A stretch of 64,000 nucleotides of DNA, taken from Wuchereria bancrofti (taxonomy: Eukaryota > Nematoda > Chromadorea > Rhabditida > Onchocercidae). The notes under the pieces were generated by a model. It saw only the letters and a program-made list of their open reading frames with translations. It did not search any database and had not been told where the DNA came from. Below, one piece after another: positions 28,809-52,021 of this stretch (position 1 is the first letter of the stretch; each line of letters begins with the position of its first letter). Location: NCBI GenBank assembly GCA_005281725.1, contig SSBO01000012.1, forward strand, positions 10,464,975-10,528,974, written 5' to 3'. A program made the position numbers and the translations under genes.

Positions 28809-31053
28809 ATTTCTTCCTTCTTTCATTGTTCGTGTCAAATTTCTGTTGTGAGTGTAGTTTGCTTATTTAAGTGATTTCAATTGTATTAATTGTAACTTTC
28901 CAAACGAAAAGTTTATTTGATGCTTTTTTTTCTTGTAAAACTATTTGGTTTTGTCTTTATTCTTACAGAAAAAAAAATGGTTTGCATTACTGGAAGAGAT
29001 CGAAGAGGTCCAGAAGAAAACTTTGAGTAACAATTGGTGCTTTTCTTAGAAAACGAAATCTTTTGGACATTTTCAAGTATGAGTGTTTTACCGGATTTTC
29101 TGTTGAAGTCGGCAACTAACTCAGATATCATTACCTATCTATACTTTGAAAGATACTAAATGTTGAGCCGAACTTGTTGAGTTAACAGAGGTTTCGGAAG
29201 AATTATATTTACTATGAGCTAACTAGTTTTTAGGAGGTTTTTCGTCTTCAAAATTATGCAAATTTATCACTCACCTAATAATGTATATTTTAAATTTCAT
29301 AATCACTTTGTCTTTGATCAAATGACTACCTGAATTATCAGTTTGGTGGGAAATGAAGGTACATTTTTATTCCACAATATTGTTTTCGTTCCAAGCAATG
29401 AATTCTTTTGTCTTGTAGTCGCTTGGAGAACTTCATATTTGCGAATTCCTTAAGAAATTATTTTGATTATCATCAAAACGTGAATTTTCTGCAAGCAACG
29501 GCAACGACCCTAGGATTTCTTTAACCGGAAGTTACACCACTAAGAAATCAAATTAATTTAACAAGATTTTTTTGAAAATTTCATGCGGAAACACTTTTTG
29601 TAATTCAGAGGAACAATTTTTCACAATTGTCGCTGCAATTTTTAAATGCGAATGGATGCTTTTAAGTGATATGACAGAATATTAATAAACTTAAAATGAT
29701 GTCCATTTGTGTTGGATTATTCATATTTTTGGATAATTTCATAAATAAGTTTCAGATAGTTTTCTAAAAAAATCCATTTCTATTATGGATTTAGGATTAC
29801 ATTGTAAAATTGAAAAAGTGATTTTTGCTTTCCGTATAATATATTTCTATTAATTTTCTTATGCATTATTTTATCTTCATGATTAAATCTTGTTGTTTCA
29901 AAAAAAAAAAAAAAAAAAAGCAAATTGTTTGAAACAATTTCTAAAATTAAGCAAGTTTTTTTTTTCTTTTTATTTTTTGAATCACCTGATTATAGATGAC
30001 TTTTTAAGCATTTATTTATTTCTAAATGAATTTGATATCATTTTAGGGAATATTATTTGTCTCAATCAAATCTTAACAAATGGTTTAAGTAAACTATAAA
30101 ATGCAAAGTATGTAAACAGTAGAAATAAAGTTAAAAATTTTTTTTGAAAATCACGAATTTTCTAATTTTTACACACCTACGTAGGTCTCATCTTCATTCA
30201 TCCGAACTAATTGCTCTCGATACCTATAATTTTCTTTTTTTTTCTTCCCAGTTTCTTTTCCTGATTTTAAACTTTTTTTTGCTCATTTGTCATCTATTCA
30301 TTTTAAACTTCCACCCCGCTTTCCGGTTTACTGTATATTCGATAATTTCCATTACGATAAATTTATCTTTTGCATTCATATCGCGGAATTTTGCAAAAAT
30401 ATGTATTAATCACTAATTAAAGATCAATTTAAAAGAAATAGAGAGAGAAAGGAGAAAAGAGAGAGGGAGGAAAAAAAGGCAGTTGTGAAAAATTTTTAAG
30501 TAATAATAACATACTTCATACTGCTGCATTTCGTAATATAAAATATCTAAAAACAAAAAAAAAGATTTTCTTTTAATAATAATATTTGTGTGGAATTAGT
30601 TATTAACCAATCTTACAAATATTTTTATAAATTAAATATATATTTAATTCGATATAAAATTTTTATCCGATGCAAATATTTGTGATATAATAAGAAAAAA
30701 AAAACGAATTCCTTTTTTTTGAAATAATTTTTTATGTAAAGAAATATTGAAATCCTAGAATACTTTTTATCTCGTCAAACAGAAAAATACCGTAATCTAT
30801 ATGTCGGTTAATTTAGATGCTATTCTAAAATTTTTAGAACTACATAATAACTAAATTTTAATAAACTACATACAACTAGAGCTCTCTCTCCCTGTATCTT
30901 ACTTTTTCTTTTACTTTTAAAGTTTTTATAGTTTATTTGATGACAAATTCAATGATTTATTTTATTAAAATGATTATCTAGTACGTTTTAATTCATTTAT
31001 TTCTTTTAACTTGAAAACATTTTTTCAAAACTGTTTAACTACTTCTTTAAACT

Positions 31054-31090
31054 ATTTTAATATACATATTTTATGAATGTATATTAAAAT
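31054..31090. repeat. Inverted repeat, 14 bp arms
   Basis: ATTTTAATATACAT at 31054-31067 is the exact reverse complement of 31077-31090, with a 9-base loop. The arms are nearly pure A/T, so in this AT-rich background chance is more likely than for the 28.75 kb hairpin. Confidence 0.7.
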
Positions 31091-33095
31091 GTTAACTTCA
31101 TAAATATTTGTTCCTTTTTTTTGCAGCTTGAGAGAGGCAAGAAGAAGGGAAAGAGCAGGTAAAGAGAAAAGAACAGAAAAAAATATTTCTCAATCACAAA
31201 TGAAAAAAAAAACGAAAAGAAAAAGTGGAATAATTCTAATAAAAATTAAAAAGACCTTGAAAATTTGAAAATCTAGTTTAATCAATATAAATGGCGAAAA
31301 TTAAATTGTTAAATTATAGATTGAACTTATTTAATTAAATTAAATTTGTCTTTATTACAAATTATGAATCATTTCAATAATTCCTAAATTAGTAATTTCA
31401 ACGAATTATTTTTCATATTTCTTCAAATTTGTACATTTTAATTTTACTTCCCTCTTAATTCTTCGTTTCCATCTAAATCAGTACTACGATGAAATGACAT
31501 ATTAATCAGAGACATAATCAAAATTACAAAATTAACGAAGATAAGGTTATAACATTATCATGTATTAATGGATAATTATTTAAATCAGAATTTTGCTTTA
31601 TTAATTCTCAATTAAATTTGCTAATTTTATAATATTTACTTATAACATTGAATGCAAAATTTTGCAGAGTTACTTATACTTTTAATAAATAAAAATAAGC
31701 AACATAATTAACATCATAGCATATTAAATATAAAAAAAATATACATAATCCTAAAAATTTTAAATGACAAAAAAGAAGGAAAAAACATGAACAACCTACA
31801 GCTTTTTCCACTGCATCTCTCTCTCATTTCTTTTTTTTTTGAAAAAGAAGCAACTCAACGAATTGTAAAAATGCAATAAAACTGAATGTCGAAAAGACGA
31901 TGACTATGTAGCACTACATTGCACACTATTTTCACATTGGGTAATTAAGCTAATCGACAACAAACAGCTAACTTCTCCATAGTTACAATGATAATAATAA
32001 TAATGATGATAATAATAATAACAATAATGATCAACGACAAATTTCTTATATCTCTCATCTATTTGTAATGTGTCTGCATGTTTATATGTGAATATCCGTG
32101 TGTCTGTCTGTGTGTGTGTGTATGTATGTATGTTTAGAAGAGTTTCTCAGACTTGTAATATTTACAGCTATGCATCTTCATCTTCGTTACATTTTTTTTT
32201 TTTCTTATTACACTAAACTGCTTAAACTTACACCATTTAACCACTTTACATTTCCCATAAATGAATCACTTTATTTTTTCTTTTCTTTTTTTACTAAATT
32301 TTTTTTTAACTTATTCATTAACTCTTTCTTTTTTTCGTCTCTCTCACTCTTTTCGTTTTATTTATTTAATTTTTTTTTTTGAAGAAAGAAAAAGAAAAAA
32401 TTAAATTATCTCCAAGCAAATTTTATCATTATTCTAAAAGTCCTTTTCTTATTTAATCTTTATGCTCCAATTTTTATGTCAAATTTAAGAATGTTTTATT
32501 TGTTTTATTTTTTGAGTTACAAACCAATACAACATCATCCAGAAAAAGAAAGGAAGGAAAAAAATAGAAACTTTTTTTTTGTTTTATACTACTCCAGAGA
32601 TTTCTTTTGAGCTAATTTATGTTATTTCATTTAAATCACAATCTATATTTGAATATGTTTAATATCGGTCGCTTCTCTCTTTTTTTTCCTTCTCTTTTTT
32701 TCATTTTTGTTTTGTTAAAATTTTTCAGGATAAAAGAAGAAAACATTAATTTGTACTGTCTAGAAGGATAGAAAAGAAAGTAAGAAATTATTTCATCTTT
32801 TTATACTAATAAATAATAAATGGTTTTGGTTTAAATTTGATTACTCATTTTTCATTTCAGATATTTCATCCATTTTTTTTTCTACTCCTCTTCCTCGTTC
32901 ATTTTCATTTAAACCTGAAAGATCATTTAAAAATGTTACATTTTTTAGAAAATAATACCAAACTATAAATTATATTAAATGTTACTTGCAGCATTGCTAA
33001 AAAAAGGAATGAATGAGTACCAGAAAATGATTGATGGAAAATAACAAGTGGCAATTGAAATTATTTAAATTATCAAAATGTATTTATAATAAATT

Positions 33096-36000
33096 ATGGA
33101 AAATTTACAATCAAAGCGAATATATTTTGATGCCGAAGATCGACCACCACCATCATATTGGCATAGTGAAACACAAATGCAACCATCAGATGATAATAAT
33201 TTAAAAATATCACATGAAAATGAAAATTTCTCTTCATTATCTTCATCAAAACAAATTAAAACTAAAATAGACCCTAAGGGTGAATTCATTACTTTTAATG
33301 ATTTTCCATTCAAATTTCAATTAATTTATGTACACACCTCTTTTTCTCTTTTTTTTGCATAGAAAATCTAGAAAATTTTGAAATTTCCATTGAAAATTTT
33401 ATAGACCTATAAAAGGAAGAGAATATGAACAATTGCAGCAGCATCATATGAAATAAGCATTTAAACGTAAAAATGTGACGAGGTGTCGAAATTGAAAAAT
33501 TGTTAAATTATTAGTAATACCACAATTTTGTTTAATAGCAATATCGCTGTAATTTTTGTTTTCCGATTATTGAAATTGAAAATGCAGAAATTTTTTTTTA
33601 GTTGAGATAAAAAGTTTAAATTAGAATTTTCCAAGTTAGGAATTAAAATATTGGTGAATTTCTTTCATATGTTACACTTACGTCTAAAAATTTTTTTTTT
33701 TTTGTTAGAATTCTGAATTGAAAAATATCATTCTTAACATTAACGAATTCAAATAAGCATTTACTTTATTCACTTACTTTAGCAGGTTGGAAAACAAATT
33801 GGTGTTATTAACTTTTTGATATTGATTTTAAGAAAGAAGAAAAAATCTTAAAATGCTAATTTTTTCCTCATTTTTTGTTGGGCCTTTTTCGTTAAAGAAA
33901 ATAAACAAACTTGTCTTTGTTTCTTTTCTTTAAAAGAAAGAATATTTTTAAAGTTTAGAAAAGAAATTATAACAAAGCTTTTCTCTACCATTAGTCTTCA
34001 TCTTACTTAAAATTTTAAATTGACATTTGGTGTTTTATTTTTTTAGAATGGTTAAAAGCACCAGAATTTGTTCCCCGATCAAAGCAAACTTTGGATGAAT
34101 CATTTCATCCTGATGGAATGATATTTGCAAATAATTTACCAATTAATAATTCGACCAATGGGATTATTTTGCCTAACCATATTTTACGACAACAACTTCA
34201 AGCTCATGTTTTAGTTGCAACTGCAGCTGGAATGCCATTTTCACCTGTTCGTACCATTCTTGATCTACCACAACCGATAATATCTGCACAAAGTAAGTGA
34301 TAAATTAACTAATCATGTATTATGGTTAGAATTTAATAAGTCGATAATTATAATTAAAATTGAAATAATCATAAATTAATCATTTTTAAAAATCTTATTT
34401 TTTTTTATAAAATCAATCTTATTAGTGCTGAAATAATCAATACAGCACTTTTTTAAATTAAAAATTTTATCCCAAATTTGTATGCATATGATATTTTTTA
34501 AATGATTAATTATCAAAATAAAAAGAATATTTTAAATATTTCTAAAATACATTTGCTCTTATCATTATTCAAACTTTTCACAGATATGGTACCATTTGCA
34601 ATAGGTCAATCAGCACCATATTTTATACGAACTGTAATTGCTACACCATCACAGCAACCACAACCACCACCACAACCACAGCTACAACCATCACCGCCAT
34701 CGCTATCATCCGGTGCAACAAGGATACGTTTTCCGATACCGTCATTCAATCAAACTGCTTTAGCTTTACGTGCGCTTACCATGGTACCACCTGGCTATTC
34801 AGCTAATATTACTCACATAAATTGCAAGTGATTTGATAGATTACAATTTATTTTCACATAATTTTATATTTTTATTATTATACAAATTTAAATGATACGA
34901 TCATTCTGATTAAAAAATAATAATAATCAAGCAGAAATAAATCATTAAGGAAAAGAATAATGACAATTATGCATATTTTCTGTTCTTTCTTATAATTAAT
35001 TAAAAATTTAATGGGAAGTTTATAGATTGGAATAAAAAGTTATAATATCAATAATTGTAATTATCATTTTTTTCCGTTTCTTATTCTTTTACTATTATCT
35101 ATCAAATTTAATCATCTATTGAATAATTTTTTCTTACATTTCATTTGTTCTCTCTTTTTTTTCTCGCTTTCTTTTTTTTTCTTGAAGTTTAAGTAAAACG
35201 AAGCTAAATCAATGTGTTAAAAATACAAAATGTTGAAACTGATCATAATTTCTGATTTTTCGAAGAAAGAAAAAAAATTTTTCTATTGATTATTTCTAAT
35301 AAATTCAATCTTATTGTATTCAAATATCAAAATTTATCAGGAATGATTAGAAGCGTAGGACAGAAGCTATAAGCTGTCACCAAAACTGTTATTTCCACTA
35401 TCATTGTTATTATTATTATTATTATCATTTTTTGGTATTTCAAATCTACTATGAAAGTTTTCAAAAAATTTCAGCTGGAATCGGTCCTCCAATTCCAGCC
35501 GTTATTCTAAAGAAGAAGCGCAGAAAAAGGCATCGTCGTTTAAAAGTTAATTTGTCTAGTGCTACTGAGGTAATTTTCATCAATCTTGCAAAAAAAAAAG
35601 AAAAAAAAATTCGAAATGCTAAAATAATTGATTTCATATATTTCGACCAGTTTAATACTTTTCACATTAAATTGATTGTTTTCTATAATTTATTTGTGGT
35701 AATTTCAGTTTTCTTTTTTTTTTCGATAAATTAATTTGATCTTTCATTAATAAAATCTTTTAAGAGATTTTAGTTCATTGTAGCAATAAATACTAAGGCT
35801 GATAAGCAAAATTTTAGTAACATCAGTCAATTCATTTTGTTGAAGTTAAGAGCAAAAAACAAAAAACCCTATGAAATCGTTTTAACTAAACCTCATAAAA
35901 AAATTTTTCATAGAATTTCAAAGTTTTCAAAATGTTTCAATTTAAATTTTTGTAAAATTACAGCAAGTAAACGGTGGTAGTTTCTGCAATGGTTTAGAGG

Positions 36001-38647
36001 TACCCGGCGGTGAATCAACCCAAACACAACTTCAAGCGACATCTTCTGAACCAGATTTAAACAAAGTTATTTTTATTTTTCTTCAATTTTCATCAATATA
36101 ACTAATCTAATTTTCAAAATAAAATTTACTTAATATCGTACTTAATGAGGAATGTTTTGAATTATTTAGCATGGATAATAACGAAGTAACACCTTTGACA
36201 CATTATTAGTATTTTTTTGTGAATCATTTTGAAAAGACTAAACTTCAAATTACTCTAATCTATTCATTCACAAGACTTTTGACTATTTAAAAAGATTAGT
36301 AATTACTTTAACCATAAATGATATTCAAAGATTACTTCAACATATTTTAATACTTTGATTTATTCTACATCAAAATGAATGAATTGTGTTAAATTTTTTA
36401 AAAATTCAAATTAATTGCTGCATATAATTGTAGAAAATAAATAATTAGTAATTAAAATTAGTCCAATATTTAAACTTCAAATAAACACAAATTTTATGCA
36501 ATTAAAAATGAAATTTATCATCAGAACAATTATCAGACGTATTGTAGAAATCACTATCAGAGCAACCATCAACCGAAGATGCATCAAATAGCGAAATGCA
36601 TCCACTTGGCGGCTCATGTCCAGATTTATCAAATTCACAACTTTTGCTATGGGATAATTATCTTGTAATTATCAATATTATTTCATTAAATAATCAGTTG
36701 ATAATATATTTAACTAATCAATTAAATAATCAATTGATTTAACAGCAAGAATTTCAACATAATTCTGTAAACATTCAATACTATCATTAATATTATCATC
36801 AATAAATGGACAAAAAAAAATTTTTAATTTATTTCCATATTTGTAGTTTGATACTATCATGAACGAAACAAACAATATGATAAATGAAGAAAATGCGAAT
36901 GCACTAACAGTTGATCCAATGCAACAATCTGGTTTGTATCATTTCCAAATGTTGATTAAATTTTCCCCAAATTTTTTGCAATTAATTTCGAAATTTAAGT
37001 TTAAAAAAAATTTTTTAAATTTAAGACTCAACAATCGGTTTGAAACACTAAATGTGGTAAACTTCTTCATTTTTAATTTTTTCAATAATTGATATAGATG
37101 TTCTATCTAAAATTAAAACATATAACCCTCGATTATTTTATTAATTTATTAGAATAATGATAATGATAATAATTTAGGTTATCATAATTATGATACTTAT
37201 TTATTTCAGAATATGAGATTGCATCACGTCCAGTTCTTGCAGCAATGGATTCTGCATTGCATGCAGATGGTATTTATTCCAAAAATGTTCGACAATTAGA
37301 TCGTTTCTTACAAGGTTAAGCATATTTATTTATTATAGTATTTTCCTAACAAATATTGAATGATTATTTGCTCGTATTCAAGTTTAAAAATTCAAAGGAC
37401 TTTATGATTTTATTAGTGAAATTTCATTTAGTATTTGAAAAATTGCTTTTTATAAATAAACTGAATATTTATTTTTATAAATTCTATTTAAATTTCTCAA
37501 AGTATTGCTAAGTTAAAAATGATTTTTGCAATATTTTTTGTCATCTAAACTTTCTAGAATTAATTAGAAAAGAAAGGAAAAAAAATGATAATTCTAGTTT
37601 TTTTCTTCTATATGTATCACATCTTTCATATTAGTATCTTTTTCAAATATTTTGATTAAAATTTAAAGGTGATGGCAGTAATATCGAAGATTCATTATCT
37701 GAAGATGGTCTTGTTGAGCGTTTACGTGATAGATTTGAGAATCAATTTCTCGATTCACCTGCATCAACAACTAGAAGTTTAAAGGCTGAATTTGAAGAGC
37801 TTTCATTTCGACCAACAATTTCGGTAAAAATTAGTTTAATTAAAATACAATTATTTCATATTTCGAAATTTAATCTTAAATATTGATAAATAAATTTGAG
37901 TGATTTTAAAAAGAAAGAAAAAAGAAACCAAATTGTTTAATTGCTTATCAAATAGAAATTACAAGTAACCCTAATAATAATAAATATTATATTTTAGAAA
38001 TATGGTTATCCACAAGCAGATTTTTCTTCTTTTCAAATAGCAACATTCAATCCACAACATAATACAACAACATCATCAATTTTAAAATCTAAAAAGGTAA
38101 TAATTATCTAATTTATAAAAGAAAAACAAAAACAACAGAAAAAGAGACTAATTATTGACTTGCATTTTTCACACACGTTTCTAACAATTTTTTTTTATTG
38201 ATGAAAAAAAACAGTTAAAAAATTATCAAAACGATTAGTATTCATTTATAGATTGATCGTCATATTGAAGAAGATTATTTTGAACGAGGACATATACGTT
38301 TAAATGCATTTACTGGTAATGATGTAAGTTCTATTTTCACTTAATCAAATTATTCAAAAGAAAAAAAAATCATAAAAATAATATTTTGGAAATATTTGCT
38401 TATCAAAAATTTTTTAACGATAAATTATTAAGTGAAATATTTTTATTTACAAATTAAAATTAATTCTATAATTTAACAGCAATCATTTTCTTTTTTTCTT
38501 AGAGAAAATTTTCAGGATTTAGCTTTATCCGATTCTGAGCTACCACAATTATCACGTCTCCAGCAATTGCAATGGGCAATACAACAAAATACGAAATATT
38601 ATACTGATCTGGCAACACCAAAAAATATGTGCTGCAATATTATGTAA
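33096..38647 (+). CDS. Unrecognised protein with PAM2-like motif
   Basis: Twelve exons close in phase to 543 residues: 33096-33279, 34047-34292, 34584-34823, 35475-35569, 35964-36065, 36548-36664, 36847-36931, 37210-37314, 37669-37823, 37998-38096, 38252-38323 and 38516-38647. I do not recognise the family. Exon 1 has DRPPPSYW (a PPxY-like site). The exon 1/2 junction makes KEWLKAPEFVPRS, whose APEFVP resembles the PAM2 motif that binds the MLLE domain of poly(A)-binding protein, although the Leu spacing is not canonical. Next come a hydrophobic stretch, a Pro/Gln run in exon 3, a basic KKKRRKRHRR cluster in exon 4 that could be a nuclear signal, two similar acidic/Ser segments (SSEPDLN and SCPDLSN), and a C-terminal half with DGIYSKNVRQLDRFL and LVERLRDRFENQFL. 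The intron after exon 3 needs a GC donor (GCAAGT) to hold the frame. A role in mRNA control is only a guess from the PAM2-like motif. Confidence 0.82.
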
Positions 38648-39751
38648 AATACTAACAATATTGTTTAAATCAATGAAAAGATGATAAGAAATTATTGATT
38701 TATCAATTTAAATAATTAATAATTTCACTCGGCCAACAGATGCTAATTTTTCGTGATACATTAATGCAAGGGATTATAGCTCAGTTTCTCCTTTTTCTTT
38801 TTTTTTCCTTTTCTTTTTTTTGAAATCATTAAACTTTCCAAAATTGTTGTTATTTGCAAAATTGCAAATACTAAAGCATGAAAAACCTACGATTACTTGT
38901 TATATATGCTTGAAAAGATCATTTTACACTTATAATTTCAAATAATGAATTACAATTTTTATGATACAATGCAGCAAATATAATTAGCAAATGATTCGCT
39001 CAATTACTAACCTATCCATATCTTAAAAAAGTTTGAAAAAGTGATGACGATATGGTAAAAGAACGGTGAAAACTTTTTTCATCCGGAAAATTTTTGAGAA
39101 GTCAGGACATAGTTTTACTTATCTTTTTGCCTTTAATTGATAATTTCATTTCTAAGGAATCTAAAGAATCTATGGATTCTAACCGAGAAAAAAAAAACGT
39201 AAACTAAAAGATTACCGGAAAAAAAAGAACATTTCAAGTCGAAATATCACATCTTTGCAAAATATATATTCTCTTTTTTTGTTTCAAATTTTGAAAATCG
39301 ATTACACTCATTTATGAAAAATACGCAGTGCTTTTGGTTCAACTAAATTAAACTAAATTTGCTATTGTTATTGATTTCACTTGAATTTATGTTTTCCCCG
39401 GAATACATCAACCTTTTTTTTCCATAATTCTACATTAATAATGATAAAATTTAGTAATCTGATTAAATCGAAAAATGTTTAGATAGTTAGGAAATGAAAC
39501 ATGTGACTAATGAAGAGGATATAATCCTAGCTGAATACTATGTGCCTTATCTGATTAGATGAATGAACGAAACTTGTGATAGAAGGTAATCGGATCACAA
39601 TAACAGATCAATAAAGTTGAAAACATGTTATGATTTATTTTGAAGAAAAATTTTTTCTTCATCAAGAAAGTTGAATAATAGAAAAAAAAAATTTCGAAAA
39701 ATTTAATCAAAAATTTTGGTTAATTTGATAACTATGTGTGTATCGCAGAGT

Positions 39752-39880
39752 GTAACACATTATCCGTGATTGCCTTAGTTCATACGTAACACGTTATCCG
39801 TGACTGTCCTACTTCATACGTAACACATCTCGTGGTTGTCTTGCTTTATACGTAACACGTTATCCGTGATCGTATATCTC
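39752..39880. repeat. Tandem repeat, about 34 bp x 4
   Basis: Units begin GTAACAC at 39752, 39786, 39820 and 39852 and share the core GTAACACGTTATCCGTGA followed by a T/C-rich part ending in TTCATAC or TTTATAC. Spacings are 34, 34 and 32 bases; the third unit is shortened in the core. It has higher GC than its surroundings. Function is unknown. Confidence 0.85.
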
Positions 39881-40507
39881 GCACACAAGCAAGAAAATCA
39901 CCCTGTTAACTTTGCTGGGAACTCGTTGTCTTTCGTGTTAGGATCCATCATCTCATATAATTGTTTAGCTGCAAAATTTGACGAATTCTTGTTGCGATCC
40001 GCAATGAGTGAGAAACGAATTAGTTTCAGGTTAGGGGCATAGTTTAACGGGCCGTGACCTGAGTTTATAATAAGAAATTGCTGAAGAGATTACTAGTGTA
40101 TTTAAATTAATTTTTGATTTGTATACAGTATTCTTAGTTGATTGCGATTATGGTATGATGAAGTTCTGGTCTGAAATGATAGATTGTGATTGTATTGGTG
40201 TTACCTTTCTGTAATTTGTGATTTTGGATTATAGTTTAATAGGACGCTTTATGATCTGATTTTGGTAGAGAAGTGCAAATTATAATCTGTATAACCGAAT
40301 TATGGTGAACTTGTTTGAATTGATGAATTATATGGCCTGTAGCGATGTAATGGCTAAGGTCATATAATTGGATGAGTTACCTCATGCATATACTTTACGT
40401 TATGACATTTATTTTACCGTAATGACTCATTTAATATTCTTTTTAAGACGTCAATATCTCTTTATCCTATTGTCACTAGATTGAATGTCGATTTAATTAC
40501 TGTCATC

Positions 40508-40605
40508 ATGTGTTTGTGTGTGTGTGTACGTATATATATGTATATATATATATATATAGTATGTGTGTGTGTTTGGGTGTATGTACGTATATGTGTATGT
40601 GTGTG
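40508..40605. repeat. TG/TA microsatellite
   Basis: Mixed (TG)n and (TA)n tracts with GTATGTACGTATATG-like interruptions. It is simple sequence, likely polymorphic, and lies in the spacer upstream of the KAT6-like gene. Confidence 0.9.
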
Positions 40606-41831
40606 TTACTTGTTAGCATTGGTTGTGTGATATGAATAATAAAATATGTGTTAGGCTTTGTGAGATTTATGTATTGCAGAAATCATTCAGCAAAGATTAA
40701 TATGCAAACAAAAACTACTGAAAAAAATCGCTTCCTCCAAAAGTGATTAATTAGTTGTTGACCTTGTCCAACAATTTGGTGGTAATTTGTTGCTTCAGAT
40801 ATTGTTAGTATCTGGTGACATGCGCGAAACAATGAAAAATCTGTAACGTTACATCCAAATTGCCCAAAATATCCAAATATATCGAATTGCAGTTAGATAT
40901 GAAGCATGTTTGATTGTCTTAGTTGCAATCCCTTGAGTGAGACTAACTATACTCTTCACTTTAATCCGAGTATTTGTGAAGTGATTCAGATAACCTTTGC
41001 GGACGCAGTAGCAATCTCGTTTTGGTATACTTTGATGTCTGAGTTTTGCTTAATTTTTTCCATCACATTCATGTTGCGATGAGATAAATCAAGTGGTAAT
41101 GAAAAAAAAGTCTCTTTTGCGTCGTTTTTGAAAATGGTTCCAGAATTTTCAGTATTTACGGCCAGCATATAGCTTCATTACAATGTGTTTCCTGACCTAA
41201 CGCAGTTACATGTCAAATGTAGTGTTGAGTAAATTTCCCGAATGGCGTTCACAATGCTTAAAGGTCGACCAGTTTCATCTGATATATCACAATGTAAATT
41301 TGCTACGTGATCCTTGTTGTGACTTTGCGTTCAGTTTCTGTCGACTGGCTTGTCCGCGCTTTTCGATTTTGAATTTCATGAAAAAGTGTTTTTGTTTCCA
41401 GGAATAATACTTCTGTACTGTAAGGAGTATTACCAATCTTCCATCCAGTTGGATTGTGACTGTCATCTTGTAATGCCCTCGCGGTAGGTATTTAATTTCA
41501 TTTCTATGTTTACTTTATATAATGTCTTTTTTTTCTACTTTTATTACATTGTTATTCTTTGCTGACTTCATTCGTTTTATAATAATCCCTAAATGAGGCA
41601 TGTCCCGCAGCAGTTAAACAGAAAAAATTTCGAAGCACTAAAAAGTTTGAAAAAGCTATATTGGAAGCGATGTTAATATAACAGTCAGATTAAACGAACA
41701 CGAACCGTGAAGTTAAAAAAGTTAAAGTTGAAATTGAAAGACGAAATCTTGAAATTTCAGGAAAAATGCGGATGAAATTCCTGCTGAAAAATCGAGTGAA
41801 CTGAAGCATCTGCAGGTACTCCATTCTATTT

Positions 41832-41862
41832 TACAATTTTTTTTTTTTTTTTTTTTTTTTTT
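41832..41862. repeat. Long poly-T tract
   Basis: An almost pure T run of about 30 bases just upstream of the first secure KAT6-like exon, with a second T run near 41908-41923. It may act as an extended polypyrimidine tract of an intron or may simply reflect homopolymer expansion. Its length is prone to sequencing error. Confidence 0.8.
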
Positions 41863-41938
41863 TGCAAATATCCGTATTTCACACGAAATTATGAATGAGG
41901 AATCTAGTTTTTTTTTTTTTTTTCGTCAATACTTGTAG

Positions 41939-52021
<10,083 letters not shown>

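Larger units (their letters stand above)
27776..33095. other. Gene-poor spacer, 5.3 kb
   Basis: Begins with the NF-YB 3' UTR. Pyrimidine-rich blocks occur near 27870-28010 and 28120-28150. It contains two perfect inverted repeats listed separately, a poly-A run near 29900, GT- and TA-rich simple sequence near 32090-32135, and imperfect AAT repeats near 31988-32030. Short open frames on both strands are low-complexity (Phe/Leu/Lys-rich) and are not supported as genes. Confidence 0.6.
38648..41938. other. Spacer before the KAT6-like gene
   Basis: About 3.3 kb without a gene I can support. It contains the 34 bp tandem repeat at 39752-39880 and a TG/TA microsatellite at about 40508-40605. Upstream exons of the KAT6-like gene probably lie in its last part. 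Candidates are a short Met-started segment near 40003-40031 with a GTTAGG donor, and an exon-like piece at about 41758-41818 ending CAG|GTACTC, whose phase does not fit the first secure exon. No PHD finger Cys/His pattern was found. Confidence 0.5.

Noticed and set aside
32098..32382. Plus-strand 94-residue open frame
   Set aside because: It is built from GT repeats and T-rich runs, giving Phe/Leu low complexity, and is not supported as a gene.
38770..38790. GGGATTATAGCTCAG, resembling the 5' end of a tRNA
   Set aside because: The following sequence is a pyrimidine run with no anticodon arm, T-arm or 3' acceptor match.
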